From Phenylobacterium sp. (GTDB lineage: Bacteria > Pseudomonadota > Alphaproteobacteria > Caulobacterales > Caulobacteraceae): a DNA stretch of 64,000 nucleotides. Position 1 is the stretch's first letter; the number at the start of each line of letters is the position of its first letter. Below, one piece after another: positions 46,878 to 56,309 of the stretch. The position numbers and the translations under genes were made by a program. The notes under the pieces are model-generated. The model saw only the letters and a list, made by a program, of their open reading frames with translations. It was not told the origin of the DNA and ran no database searches. The stretch is taken from positions 62,001 through 126,000 of the forward strand of contig JAGNIV010000009.1 of NCBI GenBank assembly GCA_018001015.1, in the 5' to 3' direction.

Positions 46878-49265
46878 ATGGCGCGGGCGGCGCGAAAGAC
46901 GGGTTTGGAGTTGGGGCTGCACATTGCGGGCCTGGCCTGGACTCATCCGACCACCGCACGCCTTCGAGGCGGCGTGATCGCGGCCTCCGGCGCGGCCTTC
47001 GCCGTGGCGCTCGCCACCTACAACGCCGCCGACCCCAGCCTCAACGCCGCCTCGCCCTTCGTCGCCACCAACGCCCTCGGCGGCCCCGGCGCCACCGCCG
47101 CCGACATCGGCATCCAGTCCTTGGGCCTGGCCGCCGGGGTCGCGGCCCTGCTGATGGTGCTGTTTGGCCTCTATCGCGCGGTTTCCGCGCGGCCGGATGA
47201 GACTCGCGGCCAGGTCCGGCTTCGCGCCGCCATCGGAACGCTCGGCCTGCTGGCCCTGGCCGGCCTGTTGGCCGCCCCGCCGGCCCCCGCCGCCTGGCCG
47301 CTCGCCAAGGGTCTGGGCGGATTTTGGGGTGACGGCCTGCTGCACGGCGTCGCCGGGGTCCTGGCCTTCGCCCGCCTGCCCGCCGCGACCCTGATCGCCG
47401 CCCTGCTGCTGGCCGCGGGCGCGGTCGGGGGCCTTGGTTATGCCTTCGGCCTGCGTCGCCTGGACCTGGGCGCCACCGCCCAATGGCTGGCGGTCGCCCT
47501 GCAGCCCAAGGCCCAGCCCGAGCCCAAGCCTGTGCGCCCCTCCGTGGCCCGGCGCGCCAACGCCAAGGCGACGCCTGAGGAGCGGATTCCCGCCGCCGCC
47601 CTGCCCGGCGCCCCTAAGGTCGCCCCCCTGCCCGACCCGGAGCCCATGCCGGTCATCGCCCCGGAACCCTTCGCCGCCCCGGTGGCCGTGAAAATTCCCA
47701 AGGCGGCGCCCAAGGAATCCGGCCGCGAACTGCGCGAGGCCCAGGGCGCCTTCGACTTCGTCAAGACCGGCGGCTTCGCCCTGCCCGAGCTCTCCATGCT
47801 GGCCAAGCCCAAGCCCCGCGCCAGCCAGTTCGACGAGGGCGCCCTGCGCCAGAACGCTCAGCTGCTGGAAAGCGTGCTGGCCGAGTTCGGGGTCAAGGGC
47901 GCCATCGATCAGATTCGCCCAGGTCCGGTGGTCACCCTCTATGAACTGGTGCCGGCCGCAGGTGTGAAATCGGCCCGCGTCGTGGCCCTGTCGGACGATA
48001 TCGCGCGCTCCATGTCCGTCGCCGCCTGCCGCGTCAGCGTGGTGCCCGGCCGCAACGCCATCGGCATCGAGCTGCCAAACGCCCGGCGCGAGACCGTCTA
48101 TCTGCGCGACCTGCTGGGCAGCAGCGAATACGAGAAGACCAGCTCAGCCCTGCCCATGGCGCTGGGCGAGACCATCGGCGGCGAGCCCTATATCGCCGAC
48201 CTGTCGAAGATGCCTCACCTGCTGATCGCCGGGACCACCGGATCGGGCAAGTCGGTGGGGGTCAACGCCATGATCCTGTCGATCCTCTACCGGCTGCCGC
48301 CCGAGCAGTGCCGGTTCATCATGATCGACCCGAAGATGCTGGAACTCTCGGTCTATGACGGCATCCCGCACCTGCTGGCGCCCGTGGTCACCGACCCCAA
48401 GAAGGCCATCGTCGCGCTGAAGTGGACCGTGCGCGAGATGGAGGACCGCTACCGGCGGATGTCGAAGATCGGGGTGCGCAACGTCGCCTCCTACAACGAG
48501 CGCGCCCGCGAGGCCGCCGCCAAGGGCGAGCACTTTGAGCGCACCGTCCAGACCGGCTTCGATGACGCCGGCCGGCCGATCTACGAGAGCGAGAAGATCA
48601 ACCCCGAGGCCATGCCCTATCTGGTGGTGATCATCGACGAGGTCGCCGACCTGATGATGGTGGCCGGCAAGGACGTCGAGGGTGCGGTGCAACGCCTGGC
48701 CCAGATGGCCCGGGCCGCCGGCATCCACCTGGTGATGGCCACCCAACGCCCCTCGGTGGATGTCATCACCGGCACCATCAAGGCCAACTTCCCCACCCGG
48801 ATCTCCTTCCAGGTCACCTCCAAGATCGACAGCCGCACCATCCTGGGCGAGCAGGGCGCCGAACAGCTGCTGGGCCAGGGCGACATGCTCTACATGGCCG
48901 GCGGCGGCCGCATCACCCGCCTGCACGGGCCCTTCGTCTCCGACGGCGAGGTGGAGGCCGTGGCCAAGTTCCTGCGCGAGCAGGGCCAGCCGCAGTACCT
49001 GGAGGAAGTCACCGCCGGCGCCGACGACGAGGATGGCGACGAGGGCGGCTTCGACGAGGGCGGTGGTTCGGGGGACGATCTCTACGACCGCGCCGTGGCC
49101 GTGGTGACCCGCGACAAGAAGGCCTCGACCTCCTACGTCCAGCGCCGCCTGCAGATCGGCTACAACCGCGCCGCGTCCCTGATCGAGCGGATGGAGAACG
49201 AGGGCGTCGTCAGCCCCGCCAACCACGCCGGCAAGCGCGAAGTCCTGGCCGGCCCGCCGCCCTAA
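46878..49265 (+). CDS. ftsK: DNA translocase FtsK
   Basis: A 795-residue septal translocase: four N-terminal membrane segments (up to about residue 200), a Pro-rich linker, the RecA-like motor with Walker [12 protein letters not shown] (about 451-461), Walker [13 protein letters not shown] and [15 protein letters not shown], and a C-terminal winged-helix gamma domain ([41 protein letters not shown] region) for KOPS-like sites. It segregates chromosome termini at division. ATG follows GGGAGCG. Confidence 0.97.
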   Translation: MARAARKTGLELGLHIAGLAWTHPTTARLRGGVIAASGAAFAVALATYNAADPSLNAASPFVATNALGGPGATAADIGIQSLGLAAGVAALLMVLFGLYRAVSARPDETRGQVRLRAAIGTLGLLALAGLLAAPPAPAAWPLAKGLGGFWGDGLLHGVAGVLAFARLPAATLIAALLLAAGAVGGLGYAFGLRRLDLGATAQWLAVALQPKAQPEPKPVRPSVARRANAKATPEERIPAAALPGAPKVAPLPDPEPMPVIAPEPFAAPVAVKIPKAAPKESGRELREAQGAFDFVKTGGFALPELSMLAKPKPRASQFDEGALRQNAQLLESVLAEFGVKGAIDQIRPGPVVTLYELVPAAGVKSARVVALSDDIARSMSVAACRVSVVPGRNAIGIELPNARRETVYLRDLLGSSEYEKTSSALPMALGETIGGEPYIADLSKMPHLLIAGTTGSGKSVGVNAMILSILYRLPPEQCRFIMIDPKMLELSVYDGIPHLLAPVVTDPKKAIVALKWTVREMEDRYRRMSKIGVRNVASYNERAREAAAKGEHFERTVQTGFDDAGRPIYESEKINPEAMPYLVVIIDEVADLMMVAGKDVEGAVQRLAQMARAAGIHLVMATQRPSVDVITGTIKANFPTRISFQVTSKIDSRTILGEQGAEQLLGQGDMLYMAGGGRITRLHGPFVSDGEVEAVAKFLREQGQPQYLEEVTAGADDEDGDEGGFDEGGGSGDDLYDRAVAVVTRDKKASTSYVQRRLQIGYNRAASLIERMENEGVVSPANHAGKREVLAGPPP

Positions 49266-49382
49266 ACTCCGCTCATTCCGGCGAGGGCCGGGACGAGCGG
49301 GGGACAGACCGCCGCTGATCAGACAGCCGCTTTCCCTCACCGCGCGCCCGTGTATCTTCCGCCTCCACGAAAAGAGGCGCCC

Positions 49383-50561
49383 ATGATCATCGAGCCCCGT
49401 ATCCGCGGTTTCATCTGCACCACCGCCCATCCAGAGGGCTGCGCCATGAACGTCCACCAGCAGGTGGGCTATGTGGCGGGCAAGGGCGAGGTCCCGGGCA
49501 TGGCCAAGCGGGTCCTGGTGCTGGGCTGCTCGGCCGGCTACGGCCTGGCCTCGCGGATCGTGGCGACCTTCGGCGGCGGGGCCGACACGGTCGGCGTCTC
49601 CTTCGAGAAGGCGCCCAGCGAGACCAAGACCGCCTCGGCCGGCTGGTACAACAACCGCGCCTTCGAAGCCGAGGCCGCCAAGGCCGGCCGCAAGGCGGTC
49701 ACCCTGGACGGCGACGCCTTCTCCGACGAGATGAAGGCGCAGACGATCAAGGCGATCGCCGACATTCTCGGCCAGGTGGACCTGGTGATCTATTCCATGG
49801 CCGCGCCGGTCCGCACCCATCCCAAGACCGGCGAGACCTTCCGCTCGGCCATCAAGCCCCTGGGCGCCCCGGTCACCGTCAAGACGCTCAACACCGACAA
49901 GGGCGAGGTCTTCGAGACCGAACTGCAGCCCGCCACACCTGAAGAGACCGCGGGCACCGTCGCGGTCATGGGCGGCGAGGACTGGGAGATGTGGATCGAC
50001 GCGCTGTCGGCCGGCGGCGTCCTGGCCCCCGGCTTCAAGACCCTGAGCTACACCTATATCGGTTCGGAACTGACCTGGCCGATCTACTGGAAGGCCACCC
50101 TGGGCAAGGCCAAGGAAGACCTCGACCGCGCCGCGGCCGCGATCCGCGCCGGCCATGGCGCCAACGCCGCTCGGGTCGTGTCCCTCAAGGCGGTGGTGAC
50201 CCAGGCCTCCTCGGCGATCCCGGTGGTGCCGCTCTACGGCGTGGTGCTGTTCAAGGTGATGAAGGAGATGGGCCTGCACGAGGGCTGTATCGAGCAGATC
50301 GACCGCCTGTTCCGTGCAGTCCTGCCCGGCCCCGAGGATCTGGACGACGCCGGTCGTGTGCGGCTGGACGACTGGGAGCTGTCGGAGCCTGTCCAGGCCG
50401 AGGTCAAGCGCCGCTGGGCGCGGATTTCCACCGAAACCCTGCCGGATCTCGCCGACCTGGCGGGCTTCCGGTCCGACTTCCTGAAGATCTTCGGGTTTGG
50501 CCTGGCCGGCGTCGACTATGCCGCCGAACAGGACCCGCAGGTGGTTCCGGCGGTCGGTTAG
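49383..50561 (+). CDS. fabV: trans-2-enoyl-CoA/ACP reductase (NADH), FabV type
   Basis: A 392-residue FabV enoyl reductase: IIEPRIRGFICTTAHPEGC at the N-terminus, VLVLGCSAGYGLASRI for NADH binding, VYS-type LVIYSMAAP and the Y-x8-K catalytic motif in PIYWKATLGKAKEDLD. FabV reduces enoyl thioesters in fatty acid elongation and is less triclosan-sensitive than FabI. ATG at 49383 with AAGAGG upstream. Its TAG stop overlaps the stop of the convergent lpxA. Confidence 0.96.
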   Translation: MIIEPRIRGFICTTAHPEGCAMNVHQQVGYVAGKGEVPGMAKRVLVLGCSAGYGLASRIVATFGGGADTVGVSFEKAPSETKTASAGWYNNRAFEAEAAKAGRKAVTLDGDAFSDEMKAQTIKAIADILGQVDLVIYSMAAPVRTHPKTGETFRSAIKPLGAPVTVKTLNTDKGEVFETELQPATPEETAGTVAVMGGEDWEMWIDALSAGGVLAPGFKTLSYTYIGSELTWPIYWKATLGKAKEDLDRAAAAIRAGHGANAARVVSLKAVVTQASSAIPVVPLYGVVLFKVMKEMGLHEGCIEQIDRLFRAVLPGPEDLDDAGRVRLDDWELSEPVQAEVKRRWARISTETLPDLADLAGFRSDFLKIFGFGLAGVDYAAEQDPQVVPAVG

Positions 50562-51352
50562 GCGGCCATCTTGGGGCGGCTGCGGGATGTCGAGATGCAC
50601 CCCCGGCCGGAGCTTTCCAGGAACGCCACCAGGGCTGTCGTGCGCGCGCCCGCGCCCAGGCGCGCGGCGGCCAGGCGATCGGCCATGGGACCGGTCCCGA
50701 GAAACAGCGTCCGATAGGCCCGCCGCAGTTCTGCGATCTCGACGGCGCTGAACCCGGCCCGCTTCAGGCCCACCGAATTCAATCCCGCGAGACGGGCGCG
50801 ATCCCCCTGCACCAGACAGTAGGGCGGCACGTCCTGGGTGACGATGGAGCCTCCGGCTACAAAGGCGTGGGTTCCGATCCGGCTGTGCTGGTGGATGGCT
50901 GTCAGCCCGCTGACCTGGGCGAAGTCGGCGATCTCCACATGGCCCCCCAGGGTCGCGGCGTTGGCCAGCCGGATGTCGTCCCCCAGAGCGCAGTCATGCG
51001 CCACGTGCGCGCCGGTCATGATCATGTTGCGCGACCCGATCTTCGTGGGCTCCGGCCCCGTCGAGGCGTGGACGGTGACGAATTCGCGAAAGATGTTGTT
51101 CGAACCGATCACCAGGGCGCCGGCCTCACCCGCCCAGCCATCGACCTGGGGCCCGGCGCCGATGGCGCAGAACTGCAGGAAGCGGTTGGCCTCACCGATC
51201 TCCGTGGCGCCCTCGATCACCACGTGCGGCCCCACCACGTTGCGGGAGGCCAGTCGCACCTGCGGCCCGATCACCGCATAGGCGCCAATCTCCACATCGG
51301 CGGCGATCTGCGCGCCCGAGGCGATGACGGCGGTGGGATGGATCCGGCTCAT
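50558..51352 (-). CDS. lpxA: acyl-ACP-UDP-N-acetylglucosamine O-acyltransferase
   Basis: A 264-residue left-handed beta-helix protein with LpxA hallmarks: IHPTAVIASGAQIAADVEIGAYAVIGP, REFVTVHAST, catalytic His in TGAHVAHDCALGDD, and ALKR-type GLKRAGFS after QDVPPY. It starts lipid A synthesis by acylating UDP-GlcNAc (or a diamino analogue). It is isolated from lpxD/fabZ/lpxB, so it may be a second copy. It is followed convergently by fabV. A palindrome lies just upstream. Confidence 0.92.
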   Translation of the reverse strand: MSRIHPTAVIASGAQIAADVEIGAYAVIGPQVRLASRNVVGPHVVIEGATEIGEANRFLQFCAIGAGPQVDGWAGEAGALVIGSNNIFREFVTVHASTGPEPTKIGSRNMIMTGAHVAHDCALGDDIRLANAATLGGHVEIADFAQVSGLTAIHQHSRIGTHAFVAGGSIVTQDVPPYCLVQGDRARLAGLNSVGLKRAGFSAVEIAELRRAYRTLFLGTGPMADRLAAARLGAGARTTALVAFLESSGRGCISTSRSRPKMAA

Positions 51353-51360
51353 GATCGAGC

Positions 51361-51381
51361 CATGGTCCCTGGGAGACCATG
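51361..51381. promoter_or_regulatory. CATGGTC/GACCATG inverted repeat upstream of lpxA
   Basis: Perfect 7-bp arms at 51361-51367 and 51375-51381, 9 nt upstream of the lpxA start and 89 nt before the divergent kinase gene. It could be an operator or an mRNA hairpin near the lpxA start. Confidence 0.35.
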
Positions 51382-51469
51382 CGGCAATTCAACTTGCGTG
51401 ACCGTTTGCGACCGGTAACTCCGCTGAAAGGGGCCTAAGTATAGGAATATACGAGGATTCGGGGCTCAC

Positions 51470-53590
51470 ATGCGCGCATTGCTCGATGACGGCCTCGATG
51501 AGCTGGCCGCCAAAACCTACCAGGGGTTTCCCCAGCGGATGGCCACGACCGCCATCGTCGCAGCCCTGGCGTCAAACCTGCTGGCCTGGCAGGCCTGCGC
51601 GCTCTTCCTCCTCGCCCAATCCATTTCCGAGGGGGTCTGCCTGCTGGCCTCGCGCCGGCAGTTCCTGGGCTTCAAGGCCAGCCCCCGGCAGCGGCTGCTC
51701 CAACTCTCCACGGTCGGCTTCGGCTGCATCTCCTGGATGACGCTGGGCGCCCTGCTGTGGAGCAGCGGCACGGCCGCGGGCGCGGTCACCGGGATGACGC
51801 TGTGGCTATCGGTGATCTTCTTCGCCCAGAGCCACGCCTACCAGTCTCCCCTGGGCTTCGTGGTGGGGGGCGCCTTGCCCGGCGCCGGTATCCTGATCTG
51901 GTGCCTGGCCTTCGCCCCCAATCCGCTGAACATGCCCAAGTTCCCGGTGTTCGGCCTGATGATCATGTCCCTGGCCTTCGCCAGCGACGCGGTGGTCCGC
52001 ACCCTGGCGGCCCGTCGCAAGTTCGAGGACGCCGTCGCCCGCCTACGGACGTCCGAGGTTCATTACCGGGTGCTGGCCGACAACATTACCGACGTCATCG
52101 CCCTGAACGACCTCGACGGCCGGCGGCTCTATCTTTCGCCATCCATCGAACGGGCCATGGGCTATTCGGTCGAAGAGCTGTTCTCCACCCAGAACTACAC
52201 CTTCCTGCACCCTGACGACGCCGCCTGGGTGCCCGGCGAGTTGGACGCCATGGTGCAGCGTGGCGGCGAGATGACCCTTCAGTACCGCATCGTCCACAAG
52301 GACGGACACTCGGTATGGGTTGAGACCAATTTCGGGCTGATCCAGGTCGGCGACGCGACCCAGATCATCTCGGTGTCGCGCCTGATCGACGCCCGCAAGG
52401 CCCTGGAGACCGAGCTGGTGGAGGCCCGCCGGCGCGCCGAGGACGCGGCTGCGGCCAAGTCCGACTTCCTGGCCAACATGACCCATGAGCTGCGCACGCC
52501 GCTCAACGCCATTGTCGGGTTCTCCGGGATCCTGCGTCGCTCACCGCGCCTGGAGGCGGAGGACGCCCATCATGCGGCTCTGATCCACGACGCCAGCACC
52601 ACCCTGCTGGAACTGGTCAACAGCGTGCTGGACTTCTCCCGCCTGGAGGCCGGCGCCGTCGAGGTGGAGGCCCGGCCCTTCGATCCCGAGACCCCGCTCC
52701 GGGCCATCGCCGAGCTGATGGCCGAGCAGGCGCGGGCCAAGGGCCTGACCCTGGCCGTCGAGACCCGCGGCGAGGTCGCGCCCCTGCTGGGGGACGCCTC
52801 GCGCATCCGCCAGGTGCTGCTGAACTTCGTCTCCAACGCCATCAAGTTCACGGCGGAGGGCGGCGTCACCCTGACCCTGCTCCAGCAGGAGGCCGATAAC
52901 GACTGCGGCCGGATGCGGGTGGAGGTGGCCGATACGGGGATCGGCGTCACGCCACAGCAGATCGAACAGCTTTTCGAGCGCTTCACCCAGGCCGACGCCT
53001 CGGTCTCTCGCCAGTACGGGGGCACGGGTCTGGGATTGGCCATCTGCAAGCGCACCGTCGAGCTGATGGGCGGGACGATCGGGGCCAACTCCGCTCCCGG
53101 CCAGGGCTCCACCTTCTGGTTCGAGCTGGTCCTGCCGCGCACCGACGTCTTGGAGGACGAGACCGAGGCCGAACTGGAGACCCTCGATCTGGAGGAGCCG
53201 CTGCGCCTGCTGGTGGTGGAGGACGTGGCGGTGAACCGCGAGCTGATCGCCGCCCTGCTGCGCCCCTTCGACGTGGCCATCGAGACCGCCGAGAACGGCG
53301 AACAGGCGCTCGCCAAGGTCCAGGACCAGGCCTTCGATCTGGTGCTCATGGATGTGCAGATGCCGGTGATGGACGGTCTGACCGCCACCCGCGCCATCCG
53401 CGCCCTGGATCTGCCGCACCTGAAAGGGCTGCCGATCATCGCCATGACCGCCAATGTGCTGCCCGATCAGGTCCAGAAATGCCTCGACGCCGGCATGGAC
53501 GACCACCTCGGCAAGCCCATCGAACCGGCCCGCCTGCTGGCCGTGCTGTCGGAGTGGCCCAATCGCGCCGCCGAGACCCCCGTCACCTGA
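51470..53590 (+). CDS. hybrid sensor histidine kinase/response regulator
   Basis: A 706-residue protein: N-terminal membrane region with several hydrophobic segments (about 20-190), a PAS domain (about 195-310), HisKA with phospho-acceptor His in [17 protein letters not shown] (about residue 339), HATPase ([37 protein letters not shown]) and a C-terminal receiver with Asp in [13 protein letters not shown] (about 627). No sequence ties it to a partner regulator. It is divergent from lpxA and followed by lolA. Confidence 0.95.
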   Translation: MRALLDDGLDELAAKTYQGFPQRMATTAIVAALASNLLAWQACALFLLAQSISEGVCLLASRRQFLGFKASPRQRLLQLSTVGFGCISWMTLGALLWSSGTAAGAVTGMTLWLSVIFFAQSHAYQSPLGFVVGGALPGAGILIWCLAFAPNPLNMPKFPVFGLMIMSLAFASDAVVRTLAARRKFEDAVARLRTSEVHYRVLADNITDVIALNDLDGRRLYLSPSIERAMGYSVEELFSTQNYTFLHPDDAAWVPGELDAMVQRGGEMTLQYRIVHKDGHSVWVETNFGLIQVGDATQIISVSRLIDARKALETELVEARRRAEDAAAAKSDFLANMTHELRTPLNAIVGFSGILRRSPRLEAEDAHHAALIHDASTTLLELVNSVLDFSRLEAGAVEVEARPFDPETPLRAIAELMAEQARAKGLTLAVETRGEVAPLLGDASRIRQVLLNFVSNAIKFTAEGGVTLTLLQQEADNDCGRMRVEVADTGIGVTPQQIEQLFERFTQADASVSRQYGGTGLGLAICKRTVELMGGTIGANSAPGQGSTFWFELVLPRTDVLEDETEAELETLDLEEPLRLLVVEDVAVNRELIAALLRPFDVAIETAENGEQALAKVQDQAFDLVLMDVQMPVMDGLTATRAIRALDLPHLKGLPIIAMTANVLPDQVQKCLDAGMDDHLGKPIEPARLLAVLSEWPNRAAETPVT

Positions 53591-53677
53591 GGGAACGACC
53601 AGGCTCCGCCGCCGTTCTTCCGCCCTATTGACGCCGCGCCCGGCCTATAGGTTTCTGCGCGAAATGGAGCCTGGTTG

Positions 53678-54322
53678 ATGACCCGACTGACCCGCCGCGC
53701 CCTGGCGCTGGGCCTGGCCGCCCTGCCGCTGCCGGCCCTCGCCGCGCGCCCGGCCATAGCGCCGCTGACCGCCGACGACCGCCTGCTGGTGGACAAGGCC
53801 GCGGCCTATCTGCAGGGGCTGACCGAAGCCAAGGGACGCTTTGTCCAGACGGACGCCCGAGGGGTCAGCACCCAGGGGACCGTCTATCTGAAGCGCCCCG
53901 GCAAGGCCCGTTTCGCCTATGAGGCCCCCTCGGGCCTGCTGGTGGTGGCCGACGGCGCCAATGTGTCGGTGGCCGACTCGCGCCTGAAGACCTTCGACCG
54001 CTATCCGCTGATGGCGACGCCGCTCTCCATCTTCCTGGCGCGTCAGATCAAGCTCGACCGGGGCGTGGTGATCAGCGACGTCACCCGCCTGGCCGACGGC
54101 TTCACCATCACCGCCCGGGACGGCAAGAAGCAGGCGGAGGGCCAGATCACTCTCACCTTCTCCAACAGCCCCATGGCCCTGATCGGCTGGACCGTGAGCG
54201 ACGCCCAGGGACAGGCGACCCGCATCCGCCTTACCGGTCTGCAGCGCGCACCCGGCCTCGCGCCCACCCTGTTCGTGCTCAACGACCCTCGGCCCAAGTC
54301 CGTTGGCCGTGCCAAAATGTGA
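53678..54322 (+). CDS. lolA: outer membrane lipoprotein carrier protein LolA
   Basis: A 214-residue protein with a signal peptide (TRRALALGLAALPLPALAA, cleavage about residue 23) and a LolA beta fold: YLQGLTEAKGRFVQTD, GTVYLKRPGKARFAYEAPSGLLVVADGANVSVAD. It ferries lipoproteins across the periplasm to the outer membrane. ATG at 53678 is preferred to the adjacent TTG, with GGAG 8 nt upstream. In many alphaproteobacteria lolA directly follows ftsK; here fabV, lpxA and a kinase are inserted between them. Confidence 0.93.
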   Translation: MTRLTRRALALGLAALPLPALAARPAIAPLTADDRLLVDKAAAYLQGLTEAKGRFVQTDARGVSTQGTVYLKRPGKARFAYEAPSGLLVVADGANVSVADSRLKTFDRYPLMATPLSIFLARQIKLDRGVVISDVTRLADGFTITARDGKKQAEGQITLTFSNSPMALIGWTVSDAQGQATRIRLTGLQRAPGLAPTLFVLNDPRPKSVGRAKM

Positions 54323-54358
54323 CAATCAGACAACAGGCAACCCGCCTCGTGAATCTGG

Positions 54359-54387
54359 TTGACATTTCTGTTCGTCGTTGCATTAAT
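54359..54387 (+). promoter_or_regulatory. sigma-70-type promoter in the lolA-xthA gap
   Basis: TTGACA (54359-54364) with a 17-nt spacer and ATTAAT (54382-54387). The -35 box is a perfect consensus, and the -10 matches four of six positions. Transcription would start near 54394, 112 nt before an intrinsic terminator. Confidence 0.6.
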
Positions 54388-54393
54388 GACACG

Positions 54394-54507
54394 CATGACG
54401 CCTGTGCGAGCGGGCGTGTTCCGTGCCGGAACCTATCCCCTCCCGGCGGCGGCATGAGAGACATCACTACGCCCGGGCTTTCTCCAGTGCCCGGGCGTTT
54501 TCTTTTC
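54394..54507 (+). ncRNA. candidate small RNA (or leaderless 20-codon ORF)
   Basis: The predicted transcript has a hairpin GTTCC/GGAAC (54418-54432), a C-rich single strand (CTATCCCCTCCC) that could pair with Shine-Dalgarno sequences, and an intrinsic terminator. This layout resembles alphaproteobacterial regulatory RNAs. An alternative reading is a leaderless ORF of 20 codons from ATG 54395 to TGA 54455-54457, which starts at the expected transcription start. The two are not exclusive. No relative is named. Confidence 0.45.
54469..54507 (+). terminator. strong intrinsic terminator
   Basis: CGCCCGGGC (54470-54478) and GCCCGGGCG (54489-54497) form a perfect 9-bp stem around a 10-nt loop, followed by TTTTCTTTT. 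It ends the candidate small RNA and possibly also the lolA transcript. Confidence 0.9.
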
Positions 54508-54583
54508 CCCCGCAAGCCCGCCAGAGCCGTTTCGGATCGGCCGAAAATCGGATCCCCTCAAAGGGTCTTCCCCCAAGGTGCTG

Positions 54584-54624
54584 GAGCGCGTCGGGCGGGG
54601 CTTCCACTTCACCCTGACGCGCTC
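54584..54624. repeat. GAGCGCGTC palindrome repeat upstream of xthA
   Basis: GAGCGCGTC (54584-54592) pairs with GACGCGCTC (54616-54624), ending in GCTCTA, the end motif shared by the other palindromes. The loop contains GCTTCCACTTCACCCTG, also found at 46260-46275 with one change. It lies 12 nt before the xthA start. Confidence 0.65.
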
Positions 54625-54636
54625 TAAGTCCCGCGC

Positions 54637-55443
54637 ATGCGCCTCCGTCTCTGCACCTGGAATGTGAACTCCGTCCGCCTGCGCGCCGAGCAGGTCGCCC
54701 GCTTCGTGGACGAGCAGGCGCCCGATGTCCTGGCCTTGCAGGAGATCAAGTGCCAGGAGGGCGAGTTCCCCCGCCAGGCCTTCATCGACATGGGCCTGCC
54801 GCACCTCAAGATCGCCGGCCAGAAGGGCTGGCATGGCGTCGCCATCGCCTCGCGCCTGCCCTTCGAGGAGGTCGCGCCCCTGGACGTCTGCCGCGAGGGC
54901 CACGCGCGCTGCGTCTCGGCCAAGGTGGCGGGCGTCGAGATCCAAAACTTCTACATCCCGGCCGGGGGTGACCTTCCCGACCGCGCGATCAACACCAAGT
55001 TCGACCACAAGCTGGACTTCTACGAGAAGCTCACCGCCGAGATGGCGCGCCGCGACCCCAAGGCGCCCCTGGCCGTCGTCGGCGATCTGAATGTCGCGCC
55101 CGGCGAGTTCGACGTCTGGAGCCACAAGCAGATGTCGAAGATCGTCAGCCACACCCCCATCGAGCTGGAGGCCTTCGCCAACCTGATGGCCGCGGGCCAA
55201 TTTACCGACCTGGTGCGGGAAGCCATCCCCGATCCGCAGAAGCTGTTCTCCTGGTGGAGCTATCGCGCCGCCGACTTCCGCGCGTCGAACCGCGGCCTGC
55301 GCCTGGACCACGTGCTGATCTCGCCGGGCCTACGTGAAGCCGCGTTCCGGCAAGGGGCCGCCGCAGCCCGGGTCCACGACGACGTGCGGGAATGGGAACG
55401 CCCCAGCGACCACGCGCCGGTCAGCGCGGACTTCGGGCTCTAA
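54637..55443 (+). CDS. xthA: exodeoxyribonuclease III (AP endonuclease)
   Basis: A 268-residue endonuclease/exonuclease/phosphatase-fold enzyme: CTWNVNSVRLR with the first catalytic Asn, LALQEIKCQEGEFP with the Glu, NFYIPAGGD, VVGDLNVAPGEFDVW with the Asp-Asn pair and SDHAPVSADF with Asp-His. It cleaves abasic sites in base-excision repair. Its TAA stop is within GGGCTCTAATTCAAAG, the linker motif of the palindromic repeats. Confidence 0.96.
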   Translation: MRLRLCTWNVNSVRLRAEQVARFVDEQAPDVLALQEIKCQEGEFPRQAFIDMGLPHLKIAGQKGWHGVAIASRLPFEEVAPLDVCREGHARCVSAKVAGVEIQNFYIPAGGDLPDRAINTKFDHKLDFYEKLTAEMARRDPKAPLAVVGDLNVAPGEFDVWSHKQMSKIVSHTPIELEAFANLMAAGQFTDLVREAIPDPQKLFSWWSYRAADFRASNRGLRLDHVLISPGLREAAFRQGAAAARVHDDVREWERPSDHAPVSADFGL

Positions 55444-55569
55444 TTCAAAGCGTTAAGGCGCGGACGAGGTCACGATGCGCTTAGACGGAATCGTCTACGC
55501 GTTGAATCGCAATCCAATTTCAACGTCCGAGAGCCGGATTCAGGCTTCGAGAGACGCCATCCGGCTCTA
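55436..55569 (+). repeat. composite palindromic repeat, copy 2
   Basis: After the linker GGGCTCTAATTCAAAG (55436-55451), positions 55466-55569 align to the reverse complement of 42949-43052 over 104 bp without gaps (about 16 differences). The module D stem is TAGACG/CGTCTA around GAAT (55482-55497). Module C has GAGCCGGAT/ATCCGGCTC (55531-55539, 55559-55567). All three GANTC sites are conserved. The ends hold the xthA TAA and the response-regulator TAG. Confidence 0.85.
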
Positions 55570-56253
55570 AGGCGCCAGTCGGTAGCCGCCGGCTTCCGTC
55601 AGCAACAGCCGCGCATTGCCGGGATCGGGCTCGATCTTCTGGCGCAGGCGGTAGACGTGGGTTTCCAGGGTGTGGGTGGTGACCCCGGCGTTGTAGCCCC
55701 AGACCTCGGCCAGCAGCTCCTCGCGGCTCACCGGCTTTTCGCCGGCCCGGTAGAGGTACTTCAGGATGTTGGTCTCTTTTTCGGTCAGCCGGATCTTCTT
55801 CTGGTTGGCGTCCACCAGCATCTTGGCCGACGGCCGGAACTCGTAGGCGCCCAGGTGGAAGACCGCCCCCTCCGACTGCTCATGACTGCGCAGCTGGGCG
55901 CGGATGCGGGCCAGCAGGACGGCGAACTTGAAGGGCTTGGTGACGTAGTCGTTGGCGCCGGAATCCAGCCCCCGGATGGCGTCGTCGTCGGTGTCGGCGG
56001 CGGTCAGCATGATCACCGGCGAGGTCACCCCCTTGGCGCGCATCTGCTTGCACGCCTCGCGGCCATCCATGTCGGGCAGGTCGACATCCAGCAGGATCAG
56101 GTCCGGGCGCGCTTCCACCGCCTGCCGAACCCCGTCCCCGGCGGTGGCTGCCTGGATGGCGGAGAATTCTTCGTGCAGTTCCAGCTGCTCGGCGAGTTCG
56201 CCGCGCAGATCATCATTGTCATCGACGACGAGTAGGGTCTTGCGTTGGGCCAT
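55567..56253 (-). CDS. OmpR/PhoB-family response regulator
   Basis: A 228-residue regulator with a receiver domain (acidic pair in LLVVDDNDDLR, phospho-acceptor Asp in LILLDVDLPDMDG, Lys in YVTKPFK) and a C-terminal winged helix (RLTEKETNILKYLYRAGEKPVSREELLAEVWGY, THTLETHVYRLRQKI). No kinase gene is adjacent. The start at MAQRKTLLVVDD (56253) is preferred; an ATG 12 nt upstream is possible. Its TAG stop falls in GGCTCTA, the end of the composite repeat. It diverges from the L,D-transpeptidase-like gene. Confidence 0.93.
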   Translation of the reverse strand: MAQRKTLLVVDDNDDLRGELAEQLELHEEFSAIQAATAGDGVRQAVEARPDLILLDVDLPDMDGREACKQMRAKGVTSPVIMLTAADTDDDAIRGLDSGANDYVTKPFKFAVLLARIRAQLRSHEQSEGAVFHLGAYEFRPSAKMLVDANQKKIRLTEKETNILKYLYRAGEKPVSREELLAEVWGYNAGVTTHTLETHVYRLRQKIEPDPGNARLLLTEAGGYRLAP

Positions 56254-56309
56254 GGACGCGAACATGCACCGTGTTGGCGTCCTGCGCCAACCGCTCAGGG
56301 GAATGAAGC

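Noticed and set aside
48144-50600. 818-codon minus-strand frame opposite ftsK and fabV
   Set aside because: Shadow of two recognised genes; no domain, and composition is typical of antisense in high-GC genomes.
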